Counted from the stretch's first letter, positions 1-9,925 are shown. The stretch: DNA of 64,000 nt from Saprospiraceae bacterium (GCA_022448945.1 JAKVCV010000011.1:330508-394507), one strand, 5' to 3'. The notes: generated by a model from the sequence alone, not told the origin. A program made the numbers and translations.

Positions 1-565
1 TTGAGCCGGAATGCGGACAAACAATTTCTAAATCTATAATTAATTGTCTTAAATCAGCTAAGTCGCCAGTATTCAATGCTTTATTCATTCTACTAAGAAT
101 GCCATTAATTTTTTTTGTGCGCTCAATAGTCCGCTGATCAGTGTCAAGAAATTGTTGCTTGTCAAAGCTATCTCCAAATCGTTTATGTGCTTTATTTACA
201 TCTTTGTCAATTTTTTTTTGGATTTTTTTTTGGATATAATCTTCTATTAACTGGTCGGCACGATATCGTTTTTTGGAATCTTTATTGTCAACTAATGGGT
301 CATTAAATGCATCCACATGGCCTGAGGCTTTCCAGACTTTGGGGTCCATAAAAATAGCTGAGTCGAGCCCAACTATATTTTCGTTCATTTGGACCATAGC
401 TTTCCACCAGTATTCTTTGATATTGTTTTTCAATAAAACGCCATAGGGGCCATAATCATAAACAGCACTTAACCCTCCGTATATTTCGCTAGATTGATAA
501 ATATATCCTAGTTTTTTGCAATGGGAAACAATATCCTGAAGCTCTGTAGTTTGTTCTTTTACCAT
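1..565 (-). CDS. glyS: Glycyl-tRNA synthetase, N-terminal part (cut by window edge)
   Basis: Charges tRNA-Gly in the cytoplasm. The reverse strand reads an open frame from an ATG at 565 to the window edge, about 188 codons, so the C-terminal part lies outside the window. Visible family signatures are YIYQSSEIYGGLSAVYDYGP near residue 20, the stretch NNIKEYWWKAMVQ, and KASGHVDAFNDPLVDNKDSK followed by KRYRAD. These are hallmarks of the single-chain (eukaryote/archaea-like, alpha2) GlyRS that Bacteroidota use instead of the GlyQ/GlyS heterotetramer. The class II catalytic core motifs are mostly outside the visible part. The gene is transcribed away from the SIMPL-like gene's 3' end with a 125-bp gap. 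Confidence 0.93.
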   Translation of the reverse strand, partial: MVKEQTTELQDIVSHCKKLGYIYQSSEIYGGLSAVYDYGPYGVLLKNNIKEYWWKAMVQMNENIVGLDSAIFMDPKVWKASGHVDAFNDPLVDNKDSKKRYRADQLIEDYIQKKIQKKIDKDVNKAHKRFGDSFDKQQFLDTDQRTIERTKKINGILSRMNKALNTGDLADLRQLIIDLEIVCPHSGS

Positions 566-690
566 GGTGACAAAGTGTATGTTATTTATGATGTTTTTAA
601 AAGCTAAAAAAGTAATGTGTTCTAACAAACAAACTAAAAAGGGCGTTTGTTTTAAGTGTCGAAAATGTTTGATTTAAAATAAACTTGGGG

Positions 691-1674
691 TTAATTCATT
701 TTAACAGGAATAATATCTCCATCTGGTGTCAACCAGAAATAGTCTTTAACAGGTTTATCCTTTTCTTTTATTACTATTTGAATTTTTAAGTTATAAATGA
801 ATTGGATGGCCGGCCCAAGGATGTCAGGGTTGTCTACAATATCATAATCGTCATATTTTAGTTTGTCATAATACATTGTTTTGGGCTTGTACATATCCAA
901 TACTTTTCCTTTTTCGGGAGCTCCCCCTAGTGACACATTAGATATTGCATTATACCAAGAGTATCGGTCAATAGGCGAAACAGCTTTTTTGTTTTCTGCA
1001 ACAACCTTGTATCCATTTTCTAGATCTAAGCCTAATTCTGTCTCGTAAAGTTCAATTTCTTTTACTAAATGTGAAACTGCTTTTTTACGCATTTCTATAT
1101 AAATAGACTCTTGGTTTGAAACAGAACAATCGACTTTTACAAGATCAAAGATCTCATATCTCGCAGCAGCAGAAATAATCTTACCCATAAAGTTTGAATC
1201 GTTATGTTTTATATGTACATTTTGTTGCATCTCAAACCCTTTAGGCACTTCATTATGTGTTTTTGTAAATATTTTTTTCCCTTTTTCATCTTCATATAAT
1301 GGCAAGAATCTAACCATATCCAGATAAATATTCTCTTTTGGTATCCCTATAGTTTGTAAGTCTTGAGCAAAACCATTGAACCTGTCCAGAAGTAAGGTGT
1401 TAGTTTCGTCTGCTGTTTTCCCCATTTGAGTGAGGTTAAAAACTGCAACATAGGATTCTGCTTTTTGATTGCTCAGAACTTTGACATTTAATTCTACTAC
1501 ACGATTCTTTTTAAATTTAGGAGAAGCCAGGATGTTTTGAGGCCGTGTGTTATTCTCATTGATCAGGGACTTTTGACTTTCATTTTGGTTTCCTAAATTT
1601 CGATTATCACTTACTTGGGCATTTGTAACAGCAAGGGAGAATATTAAAAAGATAATTGATAATTTTATTTTCAT
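691..1674 (-). CDS. Exported SIMPL (DUF541)-like domain protein
   Basis: 327-aa protein of unknown function. An N-terminal signal peptide (MKIKLSIIFLIFSLAVTNAQ) predicts export. The central part, about residues 60-215, has the pattern of SIMPL/DUF541 domains: a strand with YVAVFNLTQMGKTADETN, a helix with LLLDRFNGFAQDLQTIGI, then NEVPKGFEMQQNVHIK and YEIFDLVKVD. SIMPL proteins are periplasmic or surface proteins with poorly defined roles. The C-terminal part contains no domain I recognise. It stands alone between glyS and pheS. The family call rests on pattern recognition, not a search. Confidence 0.6.
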   Translation of the reverse strand: MKIKLSIIFLIFSLAVTNAQVSDNRNLGNQNESQKSLINENNTRPQNILASPKFKKNRVVELNVKVLSNQKAESYVAVFNLTQMGKTADETNTLLLDRFNGFAQDLQTIGIPKENIYLDMVRFLPLYEDEKGKKIFTKTHNEVPKGFEMQQNVHIKHNDSNFMGKIISAAARYEIFDLVKVDCSVSNQESIYIEMRKKAVSHLVKEIELYETELGLDLENGYKVVAENKKAVSPIDRYSWYNAISNVSLGGAPEKGKVLDMYKPKTMYYDKLKYDDYDIVDNPDILGPAIQFIYNLKIQIVIKEKDKPVKDYFWLTPDGDIIPVKMN

Positions 1675-1885
1675 GATAAATATTAATATTAATTAAATCA
1701 CACCATTCAAAATTAAGAAAAGCAAATAAAAAAACGAAGTTCGATTGACACAATTACCCTTTTTATTTAAAAAAAATCACTCTACTTATAGCAATGTACT
1801 TATAATAAAAAAGATATATTTAGTCTATTTACGATTTAAAAGACTAAAAACGTATTCTATTTGAAATAATGCACAAGATATTTTC

Positions 1886-1916
1886 TTGATAATAACTAAA
1901 GAAAACGCTACTTTTG
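1886..1916 (+). promoter_or_regulatory. Bacteroidota-type promoter of pheS
   Basis: TACTTTTG at 1909-1916 matches the Bacteroidota -7 element TAnnTTTG. A TTG at 1886-1888 lies 20 bases upstream, where the -33 TTTG box is expected. The pheS ATG follows 38 bases after the -7 box. Assignment is by motif only. Confidence 0.55.
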
Positions 1917-1954
1917 TGTAATTATTCAACTTTAGAAATAGAAATAATAACCTT

Positions 1955-2992
1955 ATGGTGATTGAAGCATTTGATAGAGTGAAAGAGTTACAAACACTCA
2001 TAACATCAACGGAGATAAACAATAAAGAAGATTTAGAGGCTTTCCGTATTGAATATTTAGGGACAAAAAACATTATAAAACCCCTTTTTAGTGCAATTAG
2101 GAACATCCCTAATGAGCGAAAAAAAGAATATGGTCAGCTTGTTAACGCATTAAAACAATTAGCAGAAGAAAAATTCATTGAAATTGATCAATTATTGAAT
2201 GCCAAAGCTGCTAATCAGGTTGAACAGGTTGATTTAACCGCACCTGCTGAGGCCCTTGAACTAGGCTCTCGCCATCCTGTTTCTTTAGTGCTGAATCAAA
2301 TGATTGAGATTTTTGATAGACTTGGGTTTGCAATTGCAGAAGATATTGAAATAGAAGATGATTGGCATAACTTTACGGCATTAAACACTCCTCAAGATCA
2401 TCCTGCCCGTGATATGCAGGATACCTATTATATTTTGAATGATCCACGTAGATTGTTGCGTACACATACTTCATCAGTTCAGTCTCATGTAATGATGACA
2501 CAAAAACCACCCATTCGAATTATTGCCCCTGGTCGTGTTTATAGGAATGAGACTATTTCTGCAAGGGCACATTGCCAATTTCATCAGGTTGAAGGGCTTT
2601 ATATTGCTGAAAAAGTTAGTTTCGCAGATTTAAGGCAGACGATTTATTATTTTGCAAAAGAGATGTTTGGGGCTACCAAAATACGCATGCGCCCTTCTTT
2701 CTTTCCTTTTACAGAGCCAAGTGCTGAGGTTGATGTATGGTGGGGGTGTGAAACAGAAACAGATAAACGGATTACAAAAGGAACGGGATGGCTTGAAATT
2801 TTGGGCTGTGGCATGGTTGATCCTGCAGTATTGGTAAATTGTGGTATTGATCCAGAAAAATATTCTGGCTTTGCATTTGGGATGGGTGTAGAGCGAATTG
2901 CTATGTTAAAATACCAAATTGATGATATACGTCTTTTGTTTGAAAACGACGTGCGTTTTTTGAAGCAATTTAAAAAAACAGCTGTTTTTTAA
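1955..2992 (+). CDS. pheS: Phenylalanyl-tRNA synthetase alpha subunit
   Basis: Catalytic alpha subunit of the (alpha-beta)2 PheRS that charges tRNA-Phe. At 345 aa it has the normal length. It begins with the coiled-coil tRNA-binding arm (about residues 1-90) and continues with the class II aminoacylation core: SRHPVSLVLNQMIEIFDRLGF, the TPQDHPARDMQDT segment, motif 2 near RVYRNETISARAHCQFHQVEG, and motif 3 GMGVERIAMLKYQIDDIR at the C-terminus. The beta subunit gene (pheT) is not in the window, which is common in Bacteroidota. The stop codon sits inside an 18-base palindrome (AAAAAACAGCTGTTTTTT). Confidence 0.97.
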   Translation: MVIEAFDRVKELQTLITSTEINNKEDLEAFRIEYLGTKNIIKPLFSAIRNIPNERKKEYGQLVNALKQLAEEKFIEIDQLLNAKAANQVEQVDLTAPAEALELGSRHPVSLVLNQMIEIFDRLGFAIAEDIEIEDDWHNFTALNTPQDHPARDMQDTYYILNDPRRLLRTHTSSVQSHVMMTQKPPIRIIAPGRVYRNETISARAHCQFHQVEGLYIAEKVSFADLRQTIYYFAKEMFGATKIRMRPSFFPFTEPSAEVDVWWGCETETDKRITKGTGWLEILGCGMVDPAVLVNCGIDPEKYSGFAFGMGVERIAMLKYQIDDIRLLFENDVRFLKQFKKTAVF

Positions 2993-3030
2993 TTTCAAAA
3001 CACTTCTTGGATTGTCTAAAAGCATAGTTT

Positions 3031-3417
3031 ATGCGATGTTTATATTTTATTAGTCTTTTTTTGTTTGTTGTGGGCGCTTGTCAATCTGAGTTCCAGGCGG
3101 AACAAAGCAGTCCCGAAGGAGCAATTCGTTTTTTTTTTGAAGCGCTGAAACACGAGCAATTTGAAAAGGCTAGCCTTTATACAACCGCAAAAACTCAAAT
3201 TTCTTTAAGAGATTTTGTTGCGCATTTGAATACAATAAGTGCTGAACAAAAAACAATTTTATTATCTCCGTTTAAAATGAAAGTCTCCAGTGTGGGCTGT
3301 TCGGAAAATCAGGGTACTACAATTTGTTCCTTATGCTGTAGTCCCGATGGTGAAATAGCAATAAGTATGGTGCAGAAAGATAACAAGTGGTTTGTTGAGA
3401 TGGAATTTGGGTTTTAA
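3031..3417 (+). CDS. Small lipoprotein, NTF2/DUF4878-like, Cys-rich core
   Basis: 128-aa protein. The signal peptide ends in a lipobox (FVVGAC, acylated Cys near residue 17), so it is a predicted lipoprotein. The mature part begins SSPEGAIRFFFEALKHEQFEKASLYTT cut short by KTQISL, the helix pattern of DUF4878/NTF2-like proteins. A cysteine cluster (VGCSEN, then CSLCCSPDGE) precedes the final strand DNKWFVEMEF. The next gene (3472) is a divergent paralogue with the same layout and cysteine pattern, so this is a tandem duplication 55 bp apart. Function unknown; it follows pheS by 38 bp and may be cotranscribed. Confidence 0.75.
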   Translation: MRCLYFISLFLFVVGACQSEFQAEQSSPEGAIRFFFEALKHEQFEKASLYTTAKTQISLRDFVAHLNTISAEQKTILLSPFKMKVSSVGCSENQGTTICSLCCSPDGEIAISMVQKDNKWFVEMEFGF

Positions 3418-3471
3418 GCAGTATAATATTCTCTTGCAATCACATAATTTTTATTTAATAACCCATTTACA

Positions 3472-3885
3472 ATGAAAAATCAAAACTTCACATTTTTATT
3501 TATTATATTTTTATTTTTTGTTAGCTGTGATAATACAATATCAAGTGGGGCACCCGATGATACAATGAGAGCGTTTATTGAAAAAATGAAGTTGCTTGAT
3601 TTTGAGGGGGCTAAAGAGTTTACTACTAATAATACAGATGCAACACTTGATTTTTTAAGTACACGGATTCAGATATTAAAAGATATGGGGAAAGAAGAAC
3701 AGATTCCGACTTTGTTTGGTGGAATTGATTTTACGCAAGCAACAGCAACTTGTGTTACAAAAGAGTCAAGGGCAACATGTAAATGTTGCGAAGAAAACAG
3801 TGACAATTGTAAAGATATAAGTGTAGTTCAGGAAGGAGGTAAGTGGCTAATTAACATTCCCAAAGAGGCTACAATTCATAATTAA
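3472..3885 (+). CDS. Small lipoprotein, paralogue of the preceding gene
   Basis: 137-aa predicted lipoprotein with lipobox FFVSC. The mature part follows the same plan as its neighbour: APDDTMRAFIEKMKLLDFEGAKEFTT, a middle helix, then a cysteine group (ATCVTK, TCKCCEENSDNC) and a last strand GGKWLINIPKE. Two adjacent Cys before the final strand are kept in both copies. The fold is probably NTF2-like (DUF4878 type), by inference from the helix pattern. Role unknown. Confidence 0.75.
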   Translation: MKNQNFTFLFIIFLFFVSCDNTISSGAPDDTMRAFIEKMKLLDFEGAKEFTTNNTDATLDFLSTRIQILKDMGKEEQIPTLFGGIDFTQATATCVTKESRATCKCCEENSDNCKDISVVQEGGKWLINIPKEATIHN

Positions 3886-3939
3886 TGATATTTTAATATA
3901 TAGTTTATACTATAATTAAAGTGCTCATCATCAAGAAAA

Positions 3940-4701
3940 ATGAAAGTAACATTCTTAGGTACTGGAACTTCTCAGGGAATCCCTGTTATTGGTTGCGATT
4001 GTGAAACTTGTCTGTCTAATGACCAAAGAGATAATCGACTGCGTGTTTCAATACAAATTGAAGTCAATAACAGTGTCTTAGTAATAGATGTAGGCCCAGA
4101 CTTTAGGCAACAGATGTTGCGCGCAGGAACAAATAAAATTGATGGGATTCTCATTACACACCAGCATAGTGACCATGTTTCAGGGATTGATGATATTAGA
4201 CCATTTAATTTTATGCATGGGATAGATATGCCTATCTATGCCACCCATTTTGTTCAACAAAAGCTTATACAAAAACACCCATATATTTTTGAGGCTAAAT
4301 ATCCAGGAGTGCCAAGAATTAACTTTCATACAATTTCAAAATCAAGAGAATTTACAGTAGCAAACATTCCTGTTATTCCGATTGAAATATATCATGGAGA
4401 ACTTCCAATTTTGGGATTTAGAATTGGACGATTCGCTTATTTGACCGATTTTAAGACTATAGAAGAAGATGAAGTTTTCAAGTTAAAAGGGGTAGAAGTA
4501 TTGGTTGTTAGTGCACTACAACATAAAAAGCATCATTCACATTCTTCTTTAGATGAATCTATCGCTTTTGTAAATAAAATACAGGTTCCATCTGCATATT
4601 TTACTCACATTAGTCATAAGATGGGACCTCATATAAAAACTGAAGGCCTGCTTCCTGACCATATTCAATTGGCTTATGATGGGCTTGTGTTAGAGGTTTA
4701 A
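3940..4701 (+). CDS. MBL-fold metallohydrolase, PhnP-like
   Basis: 253-aa cytoplasmic enzyme of the metallo-beta-lactamase fold. It begins MKVTFLGTGTSQGIPVIGC and has the metal motif HQHSDH at residues 74-79, with later metal ligands probably in IYHGELPILGFR, YLTDFK and the C-terminal THISHK. Cysteines 19, 21 and 24 (GCDCETC) form the extra zinc site seen in PhnP-type phosphodiesterases. Bacteroidota carry this gene widely without a C-P lyase operon; a cyclic phosphodiesterase role is family inference. It converges with infB, 57 bp between stops, with no clear terminator. Confidence 0.85.
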   Translation: MKVTFLGTGTSQGIPVIGCDCETCLSNDQRDNRLRVSIQIEVNNSVLVIDVGPDFRQQMLRAGTNKIDGILITHQHSDHVSGIDDIRPFNFMHGIDMPIYATHFVQQKLIQKHPYIFEAKYPGVPRINFHTISKSREFTVANIPVIPIEIYHGELPILGFRIGRFAYLTDFKTIEEDEVFKLKGVEVLVVSALQHKKHHSHSSLDESIAFVNKIQVPSAYFTHISHKMGPHIKTEGLLPDHIQLAYDGLVLEV

Positions 4702-4758
4702 CTCAAAAAATCAATTTTGTTCGCGTTTATATAAGAAATTGGCAAACCAAAGAAGACA

Positions 4759-7596
4759 CTATAGAGTTTGCTTGATTTCTTTAATTTCATATATCTCTAA
4801 AACATCTCCTTGTTTGATGTCATTGTAGTTTTTAATAGTAATCCCACATTCAAAACCTTGTTTTACTTCAGGCACATTATCTTTGAATCTTTTAAGTGAT
4901 GATAGCTCGCCATTCACCCCTTCTTTTTTAGGGTATTCAACTATACCTCCTCTAATAACACGAACAAAGGAATTTCTTGTTACTTTGCCTTCCTGAACAA
5001 AACATCCAGCAACAGCACCAACCTTTGATATTTTGAACACTTCTTGCACATCTACCATCCCAATTATGTCTTCTACTTGCTTGGGCTCTAACATGCCTTC
5101 CAAAGCAGATTTAATTTCATCTATTGCATCGTATATGATAGAGTACATTTTAATTTCAACCCCTTCTTTTTCAGCTAAACGTTTTGCCATAGGGTTGGGA
5201 CGAACCTGAAACCCTACAATAATTGCATCAGACGCTGCAGCGAGGTTTACATCAGATTCGGTTACTGGACCAACAGCTTTATATATAACATTTGTTTGAA
5301 TTTGATCAGTAGATAATTTAAGTAAAGAATCTGACAATGCCTCAACAGAACCATCATAGTCGCCCTTAACAATAAGGTTAAGTTCTTTGAAATTCCCAAT
5401 TTTAATCCGGTTCGTAATGTCATCAAGTGTTACACGACGAGTAGCCCTGATTTGTTGTTGGCGAACAAGGTTAGCTCGTTTACTGGCCAAATCTTTAGCC
5501 TCTTTTTCCGAAGTAAGCACATTTACAGTTTCACCTGCTTGAGGAGCTCCTTGGAGCCCTAGTGCTAAAACAGGAGTAGAAGGACCCGCTTTTTTAATTC
5601 GTTTATTGCGTTCATCAAACATCGCTTTTATCCTTCCAAAATGTGGGCCCGCTACCAAGGCATCACCTATTTTAAGAGTCCCATTTCTAACCAATATTTT
5701 AGTTACATATCCACGACCTTTTTCAAGTGAAGCTTCCAAAACTGTTCCAGCGGCACGTTTTTCTGGGTTTGCTTTTAATTCTAACATCTCTGCTTCAAGC
5801 AAGATTTTTTCTAAGAGCAAATCAATATTAGTTCCTTTTTTAGCTGAGATATCTTGACTTTGATAAGAACCTCCCCATTCTTCTATTAACAAATCCATAG
5901 AAGCTAATTCTTGTTTTATTTTGTCAGGGTTAGCGCCTTCTTTATCAATCTTGTTTATAGCAAAAATAATTGGAACTTCAGCTGCTTTAGCATGACTAAT
6001 AGCTTCTTTGGTTTGAGGCATAATACTATCATCAGCAGAGATAATAATAATAGCGATATCAGTTACTTTTGCCCCCCGAGCTCTCATTGCAGTAAATGCT
6101 TCGTGCCCTGGAGTGTCAAGGAAAGTAATTGTACCTGATTCTCCAACAGATACTTCATATGCACCTATATGTTGAGTTATACCACCGGCTTCGCTATCAG
6201 CAACATTTGCTTTACGTATACTATCTAATAAAGATGTTTTACCATGGTCAACATGTCCCATGACAGTAACAATAGGGGAGCGGACTTCTGTATCCTCAAG
6301 ATCATCTTCCTCAATTTGGTAATCTTTTTCCATTTGATCTTCAGCAGAGACAAATTCAATTTCATATCCAAATTCAATTCCCATCAATTCTATTAATTCC
6401 TTGTCTAAACGTTGATTAATAGAAACCATTCTTTTCTCATTCATGCAAGCCATTATAATGTCCGTTGCTCCAATATTCATAAGGCTAGCTAATTCTGCTA
6501 CAGCAATAAATTCTGTTACCTGAAGTGTTGGAGTTTCTTCTTCACTATTTTCTATCTCTAGTAATCTTTCAGCTCGTTGTTCATCCCTTTCTTTTCTTGA
6601 AGCACCAAATTTTTTCTTTTTTATTCCACGCCCACCCAATAAGTTCATTGTTTCCTTTAGCTTTGATCCAATTTCTTTTTCATCAATAGCTTTACGTTTA
6701 TTTTTCTTTTTACCTCTTTTACCCGAACCACTATTTTGTTTTTCCTTATCAGCAGATTTGAATTGTTTTTTGTCACCTTTTTTATTGTCTCCAGAGTCTT
6801 TTTCAGTTGAACCAATTGTGGCATTAGATGTTTTATCATTTCCCTTGGCTACTCTCGTGCGCTTTCGACGTTTTTTTTGTTTAGACTCAGATGAGCCAAC
6901 AAGATTTTTCTTTGAGGAGTCACTTTTTTCATCTTCGGTAAGCTTTTCTTTCCCTTTTTTCTTTCCTTTTGCCTTTTTGGATGCAATTTGTATCTTCCCC
7001 AGTATTTTCAAACCTTTAAGCTGTGGAGCGTCTACAGGGATATTAAGATCATCTTCCTCTTTAATTGGCTCTGTTGAATCAGTAGTTTCAGCAAGATCTT
7101 CAGCAACAATTTCTGTTTCTTCTGTTTCTTTTTCTATTTTTTCTTCTTCAGGCTCGACAGGTTCTTTTTTATCTGATTTTTTCTTTCCAACAGCATCTAA
7201 ATTGATTTTCCCGATAACCTTAGGACCTGTCAATTGTGGAGATTTTTCTTTAATGTTGTCTGCCTTTTTTTCCGTAACCTCAGTATCAGGGGATGTTTCA
7301 TTTTTTTCTTCAGGTGAGGGAGTCTTTTTTACAGTACTTTCAACAGTAGGCAAAGGATTCGGTTTGTCTTCAGGAAGGTTTTCTTGCCCTTTTCTTAAGC
7401 CAATAGTTATTTGGTTTGCTTTTGCTTTTATGGCAATTGAATTTTGAAAGTTTTGGGCGAGCATGTCATACATCTCATCCGAAATCTTTGCAGTTGGTTT
7501 GTTGCTTACGGAAAAACCACTTTCATTCAAAAACTCGACAATAGTTTTTGTTCCAACATTAAGTTCTTTTGCTACTTTGACTAGACGTTTCGACAT
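4759..7596 (-). CDS. infB: Translation initiation factor IF-2
   Basis: 945-aa GTPase that places initiator tRNA on the 30S subunit. An IF2_N helix bundle ([20 protein letters not shown]) opens the protein. A long charged linker of about residues 70-330 follows, rich in Lys/Glu and containing two copies of a QLxGxKxxGKI motif near 121 and 192, typical of Bacteroidota IF-2. The G domain has GHVDHGKT at 447-454, DTPGHE at 494-499 and NKID at 548-551. EF-Tu-like domain 2, IF-2 domain 3 and a C-terminal domain follow. It is the last gene of the rimP-nusA-infB run, 223 bp after nusA; that gap has no obvious terminator. Confidence 0.97.
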   Translation of the reverse strand: MSKRLVKVAKELNVGTKTIVEFLNESGFSVSNKPTAKISDEMYDMLAQNFQNSIAIKAKANQITIGLRKGQENLPEDKPNPLPTVESTVKKTPSPEEKNETSPDTEVTEKKADNIKEKSPQLTGPKVIGKINLDAVGKKKSDKKEPVEPEEEKIEKETEETEIVAEDLAETTDSTEPIKEEDDLNIPVDAPQLKGLKILGKIQIASKKAKGKKKGKEKLTEDEKSDSSKKNLVGSSESKQKKRRKRTRVAKGNDKTSNATIGSTEKDSGDNKKGDKKQFKSADKEKQNSGSGKRGKKKNKRKAIDEKEIGSKLKETMNLLGGRGIKKKKFGASRKERDEQRAERLLEIENSEEETPTLQVTEFIAVAELASLMNIGATDIIMACMNEKRMVSINQRLDKELIELMGIEFGYEIEFVSAEDQMEKDYQIEEDDLEDTEVRSPIVTVMGHVDHGKTSLLDSIRKANVADSEAGGITQHIGAYEVSVGESGTITFLDTPGHEAFTAMRARGAKVTDIAIIIISADDSIMPQTKEAISHAKAAEVPIIFAINKIDKEGANPDKIKQELASMDLLIEEWGGSYQSQDISAKKGTNIDLLLEKILLEAEMLELKANPEKRAAGTVLEASLEKGRGYVTKILVRNGTLKIGDALVAGPHFGRIKAMFDERNKRIKKAGPSTPVLALGLQGAPQAGETVNVLTSEKEAKDLASKRANLVRQQQIRATRRVTLDDITNRIKIGNFKELNLIVKGDYDGSVEALSDSLLKLSTDQIQTNVIYKAVGPVTESDVNLAAASDAIIVGFQVRPNPMAKRLAEKEGVEIKMYSIIYDAIDEIKSALEGMLEPKQVEDIIGMVDVQEVFKISKVGAVAGCFVQEGKVTRNSFVRVIRGGIVEYPKKEGVNGELSSLKRFKDNVPEVKQGFECGITIKNYNDIKQGDVLEIYEIKEIKQTL

Positions 7597-7819
7597 CCTA
7601 TAATTTTACTTTACTTTAAAATATCAGCTTATGAGCTTTGGCACATCCCAAAAAAATAGATGGGCACACACAAACTTTTTTATTATATTATTACATAATT
7701 GCTAACTAAATATATTCAACATCAAGATTTAATGTACGGAGTAATATAAATTAATTATAACCCGCACTATGTCAGAATAATAAATAAATTTAATATAACA
7801 TAAATGTAATTATTATATA

Positions 7820-9082
7820 TTATTCTTCTTCACTATTATTATCTTCTTCTAGTTCGGCATTTAGAATTTGAACTATTTCTGTAATTGTTTCAGATTCAAG
7901 GTCAGAACGCCTAGTTAATTCATCAATATTTAGTTCCAAAACACTTCTTGCGGTATCGCAACCTATAGATTTTAGTTCTTCTATAATCCACTCTTCTATT
8001 TCATCTTTAAATTCATCTAATTCAACATCATAATCGCTTTCTTCATATCCTTCTCTATAAACATCTATCGTAAAGTCCGTTAATTTACTTGCTAACTTGA
8101 TATTAATTCCTTTTTTTCCAATTGCCTTAGAAATTTCTTCTGGTTTAAGAAAAACAGAAGCTCTTCTTTTGTCGTTATCAATTTCAATAGATGATATCTT
8201 AGCAGGTGTTAATGACCTTTGAATTAATAATGAGTCGTTAGTGGTGAAATTGATAATATCTATATTTTCATTACGGAGTTCACGCACAATACCATGTATT
8301 CGAGAGCCTTTCATTCCAACACAGGCCCCAACTGGATCAATGCGCTCATCGTATGATTCTACCGCTACTTTTGCTCTTTCCCCAGGGACTCTTACAATAC
8401 GTTTGACAGTTATTAAACCATCTTCTATTTCAGGCACTTCCTGTTCTAATAGTTTTTCCAGAAATGTATTATCTGTTCTAGACAAAAGAATGACAGGATT
8501 ACTGTTTCGCATATCTACTTTACGAATAATAGCTTTAAGTGTATCCCCCTTTCTAAAATAATCTCCGCGGACCATCTCGCTTTTAGGCAACAATAATTCT
8601 ACTCCTGTATCTTCATCCAGTACCACTAATTCTCTTTTTAAAATCTGGTGTACTTCTCCACGAACCACATCTCCAACACAGTCTACATACATTTTGAATA
8701 CCTTATCTTTTTCAAGTTCCAGGATTCTCGAAATAAGTGTTTGTCTTGCTGCCATTATAGCCCTGCGGCCAAAATCCATAATATGAACACGCTGGTAGCA
8801 TTCTTCTCCTATTTCATAATCATCTTCAATCATTAATGCATCGGTAATGGTAATTTGAAATCTATCGTCCTCAACTTCACCATCCGGAACTATTTCTCGC
8901 TTTCTCCAAATTTCCAAATCCCCTTCATCAGCATTTACAATGATGTCAAAATTTTCATCACTACTGTATTTTTTACGAATTAAAGTACGAAAAACATCCT
9001 CTAAGACCCTGATCATAGTTGGCAGGTCAATACTCTTCATGTTTTTGAATTCGCTGAACGAATCTATTAAATTAATGCTCAT
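7820..9082 (-). CDS. nusA: Transcription termination/antitermination factor NusA
   Basis: 420-aa RNA polymerase-binding factor. I place the start at the ATG at 9082 (MSINLIDSFSEFKNMKSID); the frame is open to an ATG at 9118, but those 12 extra residues do not fit the family. Domains in order: NusA N-terminal domain (about 1-130), S1 domain (YVDCVGDVVRGEVHQ onward), two KH domains with GACVGMKGSRIHGIVREL and AIGKKGINIKLASKL, then an acidic tail ending EEDNNSEEE. The C-terminal repeats of proteobacterial NusA are absent, as usual in Bacteroidota. It may help control its own operon through the hairpin at 9722-9752. Confidence 0.96.
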   Translation of the reverse strand: MSINLIDSFSEFKNMKSIDLPTMIRVLEDVFRTLIRKKYSSDENFDIIVNADEGDLEIWRKREIVPDGEVEDDRFQITITDALMIEDDYEIGEECYQRVHIMDFGRRAIMAARQTLISRILELEKDKVFKMYVDCVGDVVRGEVHQILKRELVVLDEDTGVELLLPKSEMVRGDYFRKGDTLKAIIRKVDMRNSNPVILLSRTDNTFLEKLLEQEVPEIEDGLITVKRIVRVPGERAKVAVESYDERIDPVGACVGMKGSRIHGIVRELRNENIDIINFTTNDSLLIQRSLTPAKISSIEIDNDKRRASVFLKPEEISKAIGKKGINIKLASKLTDFTIDVYREGYEESDYDVELDEFKDEIEEWIIEELKSIGCDTARSVLELNIDELTRRSDLESETITEIVQILNAELEEDNNSEEE

Positions 9083-9186
9083 ACTTTCATAGTATTTTAT
9101 GTTTATGTAAATTAACACATAATTGTGTCTCTTCTTTTAGGCATTATGTAAAAATCTGCCTAAGTATTTATTTTACAATTCAATGG

Positions 9187-9678
9187 TTAAAAAGAAATTG
9201 CAATTTTAGTGTTTTTAATATTGTTATAAGGAACTACTTTTTTAATACATTTTAGTTGTTTCTTTTTACGTCCTTCAATCCGCACTTTTTCTTCGTATTC
9301 TACAATAATTCCATCTTCTTTTACTTCAACAAGTACCCCTTTAAGGTGTTTGTGATCGTCTTTAAGTTCAACACTAACTTTACGGCCAATGTTTTTTTGA
9401 TATTGACGTTTAAATTTCAAAGGTTCTCCTATCCCCGCAGAAGAAACATCAATTGTATATTTTTCAGACATCCACCCATTCATTTCGATGTGTTCCTCTA
9501 GATATCTGCTAATTTTCACACAATGCTCAAATAACACTGCTTTATCACTGTCTAAAAAAACTTGAATAGTGTCATTAGGCAATTGTTTTATTTCTATTAA
9601 AAACAAGTGGCTAAATTCTTCTTCCTGAAATTTCAATTCAAGAAGCGAGGATAATTTTTCGGTTAATACAACCATCAT
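9187..9678 (-). CDS. rimP: Ribosome maturation factor RimP
   Basis: 163-aa protein needed for 30S maturation. The N-terminal alpha/beta domain carries the family signature YTIDVSSAGIGEPLKF. The C-terminal SH3-like part begins near IGRKVSVEL and continues with a Lys-rich strand pair. It is the first gene of the rimP-nusA-infB operon and lies 104 bp before the chosen nusA start. Two ATGs are adjacent (MMVVLTEK); the upstream one is annotated. Confidence 0.92.
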   Translation of the reverse strand: MMVVLTEKLSSLLELKFQEEEFSHLFLIEIKQLPNDTIQVFLDSDKAVLFEHCVKISRYLEEHIEMNGWMSEKYTIDVSSAGIGEPLKFKRQYQKNIGRKVSVELKDDHKHLKGVLVEVKEDGIIVEYEEKVRIEGRKKKQLKCIKKVVPYNNIKNTKIAISF

Positions 9679-9721
9679 TATTTTTAAAACTTCTATTCAG
9701 TAATCTTTGGCTACAGTATTA

Positions 9722-9752
9722 AAAAGAGGGAACAGTCTCTGTTCCCTCTTTT
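9722..9752 (-). terminator. Perfect 14-bp hairpin in the rimP leader; attenuator candidate
   Basis: AAAAGAGGGAACAG at 9722-9735 and its exact complement at 9739-9752 are separated by three bases. Read on the minus strand the stem is followed by five T, which is the structure of an intrinsic terminator. It lies between the rimP -7 box (9775-9782) and the rimP start (9678), so transcripts of rimP-nusA-infB must pass through it. On the plus strand it is followed by GTTTTT, so it could also work in that direction, but no plus-strand gene ends there. Confidence 0.75.
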
Positions 9753-9774
9753 GTTTTTCTCCCGTATCGTAGCG

Positions 9775-9782
9775 CAAATATA
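9775..9782 (-). promoter_or_regulatory. -7 box upstream of rimP-nusA-infB
   Basis: The minus strand reads TATATTTG, an exact match to the Bacteroidota TAnnTTTG element. About 19 bases upstream the minus strand is T-rich (CTTTAACTTTTTA) but has no exact TTTG, so the -33 box is weak. Transcription would start near 9768, 90 bases before the rimP ATG. Confidence 0.5.
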
Positions 9783-9925
9783 AGAATATATATAAGTTTT
9801 TAAAAAGTTAAAGCGAGATATTAGGGATATTTTTTAGATTTTGTGGTTATTGAAGATAAATATCACTTAATTAGATAATTAAATCAGCCAATTTCATAAT
9901 TTTTTTTAAAGTTACTAATCTAATT

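Noticed and set aside
627..652. Inverted repeat AAACAAAC / GTTTGTTT between the SIMPL-like gene and glyS
   Set aside because: Low-complexity, A+T-rich 8-bp stem with two G-C pairs; position is suggestive but the signal is too weak to call.
2975..2994. Palindrome AAAAAACAGCTGTTTTTT at the end of pheS as a terminator
   Set aside because: It is fully symmetrical with no loop and only two G-C pairs at its centre, so it makes a poor hairpin.
6758..7447. 229-codon plus-strand open frame opposite infB
   Set aside because: It is the antisense of the Lys/Glu-rich linker of infB; its Ser/Phe-rich translation is the expected mirror and has no start context.
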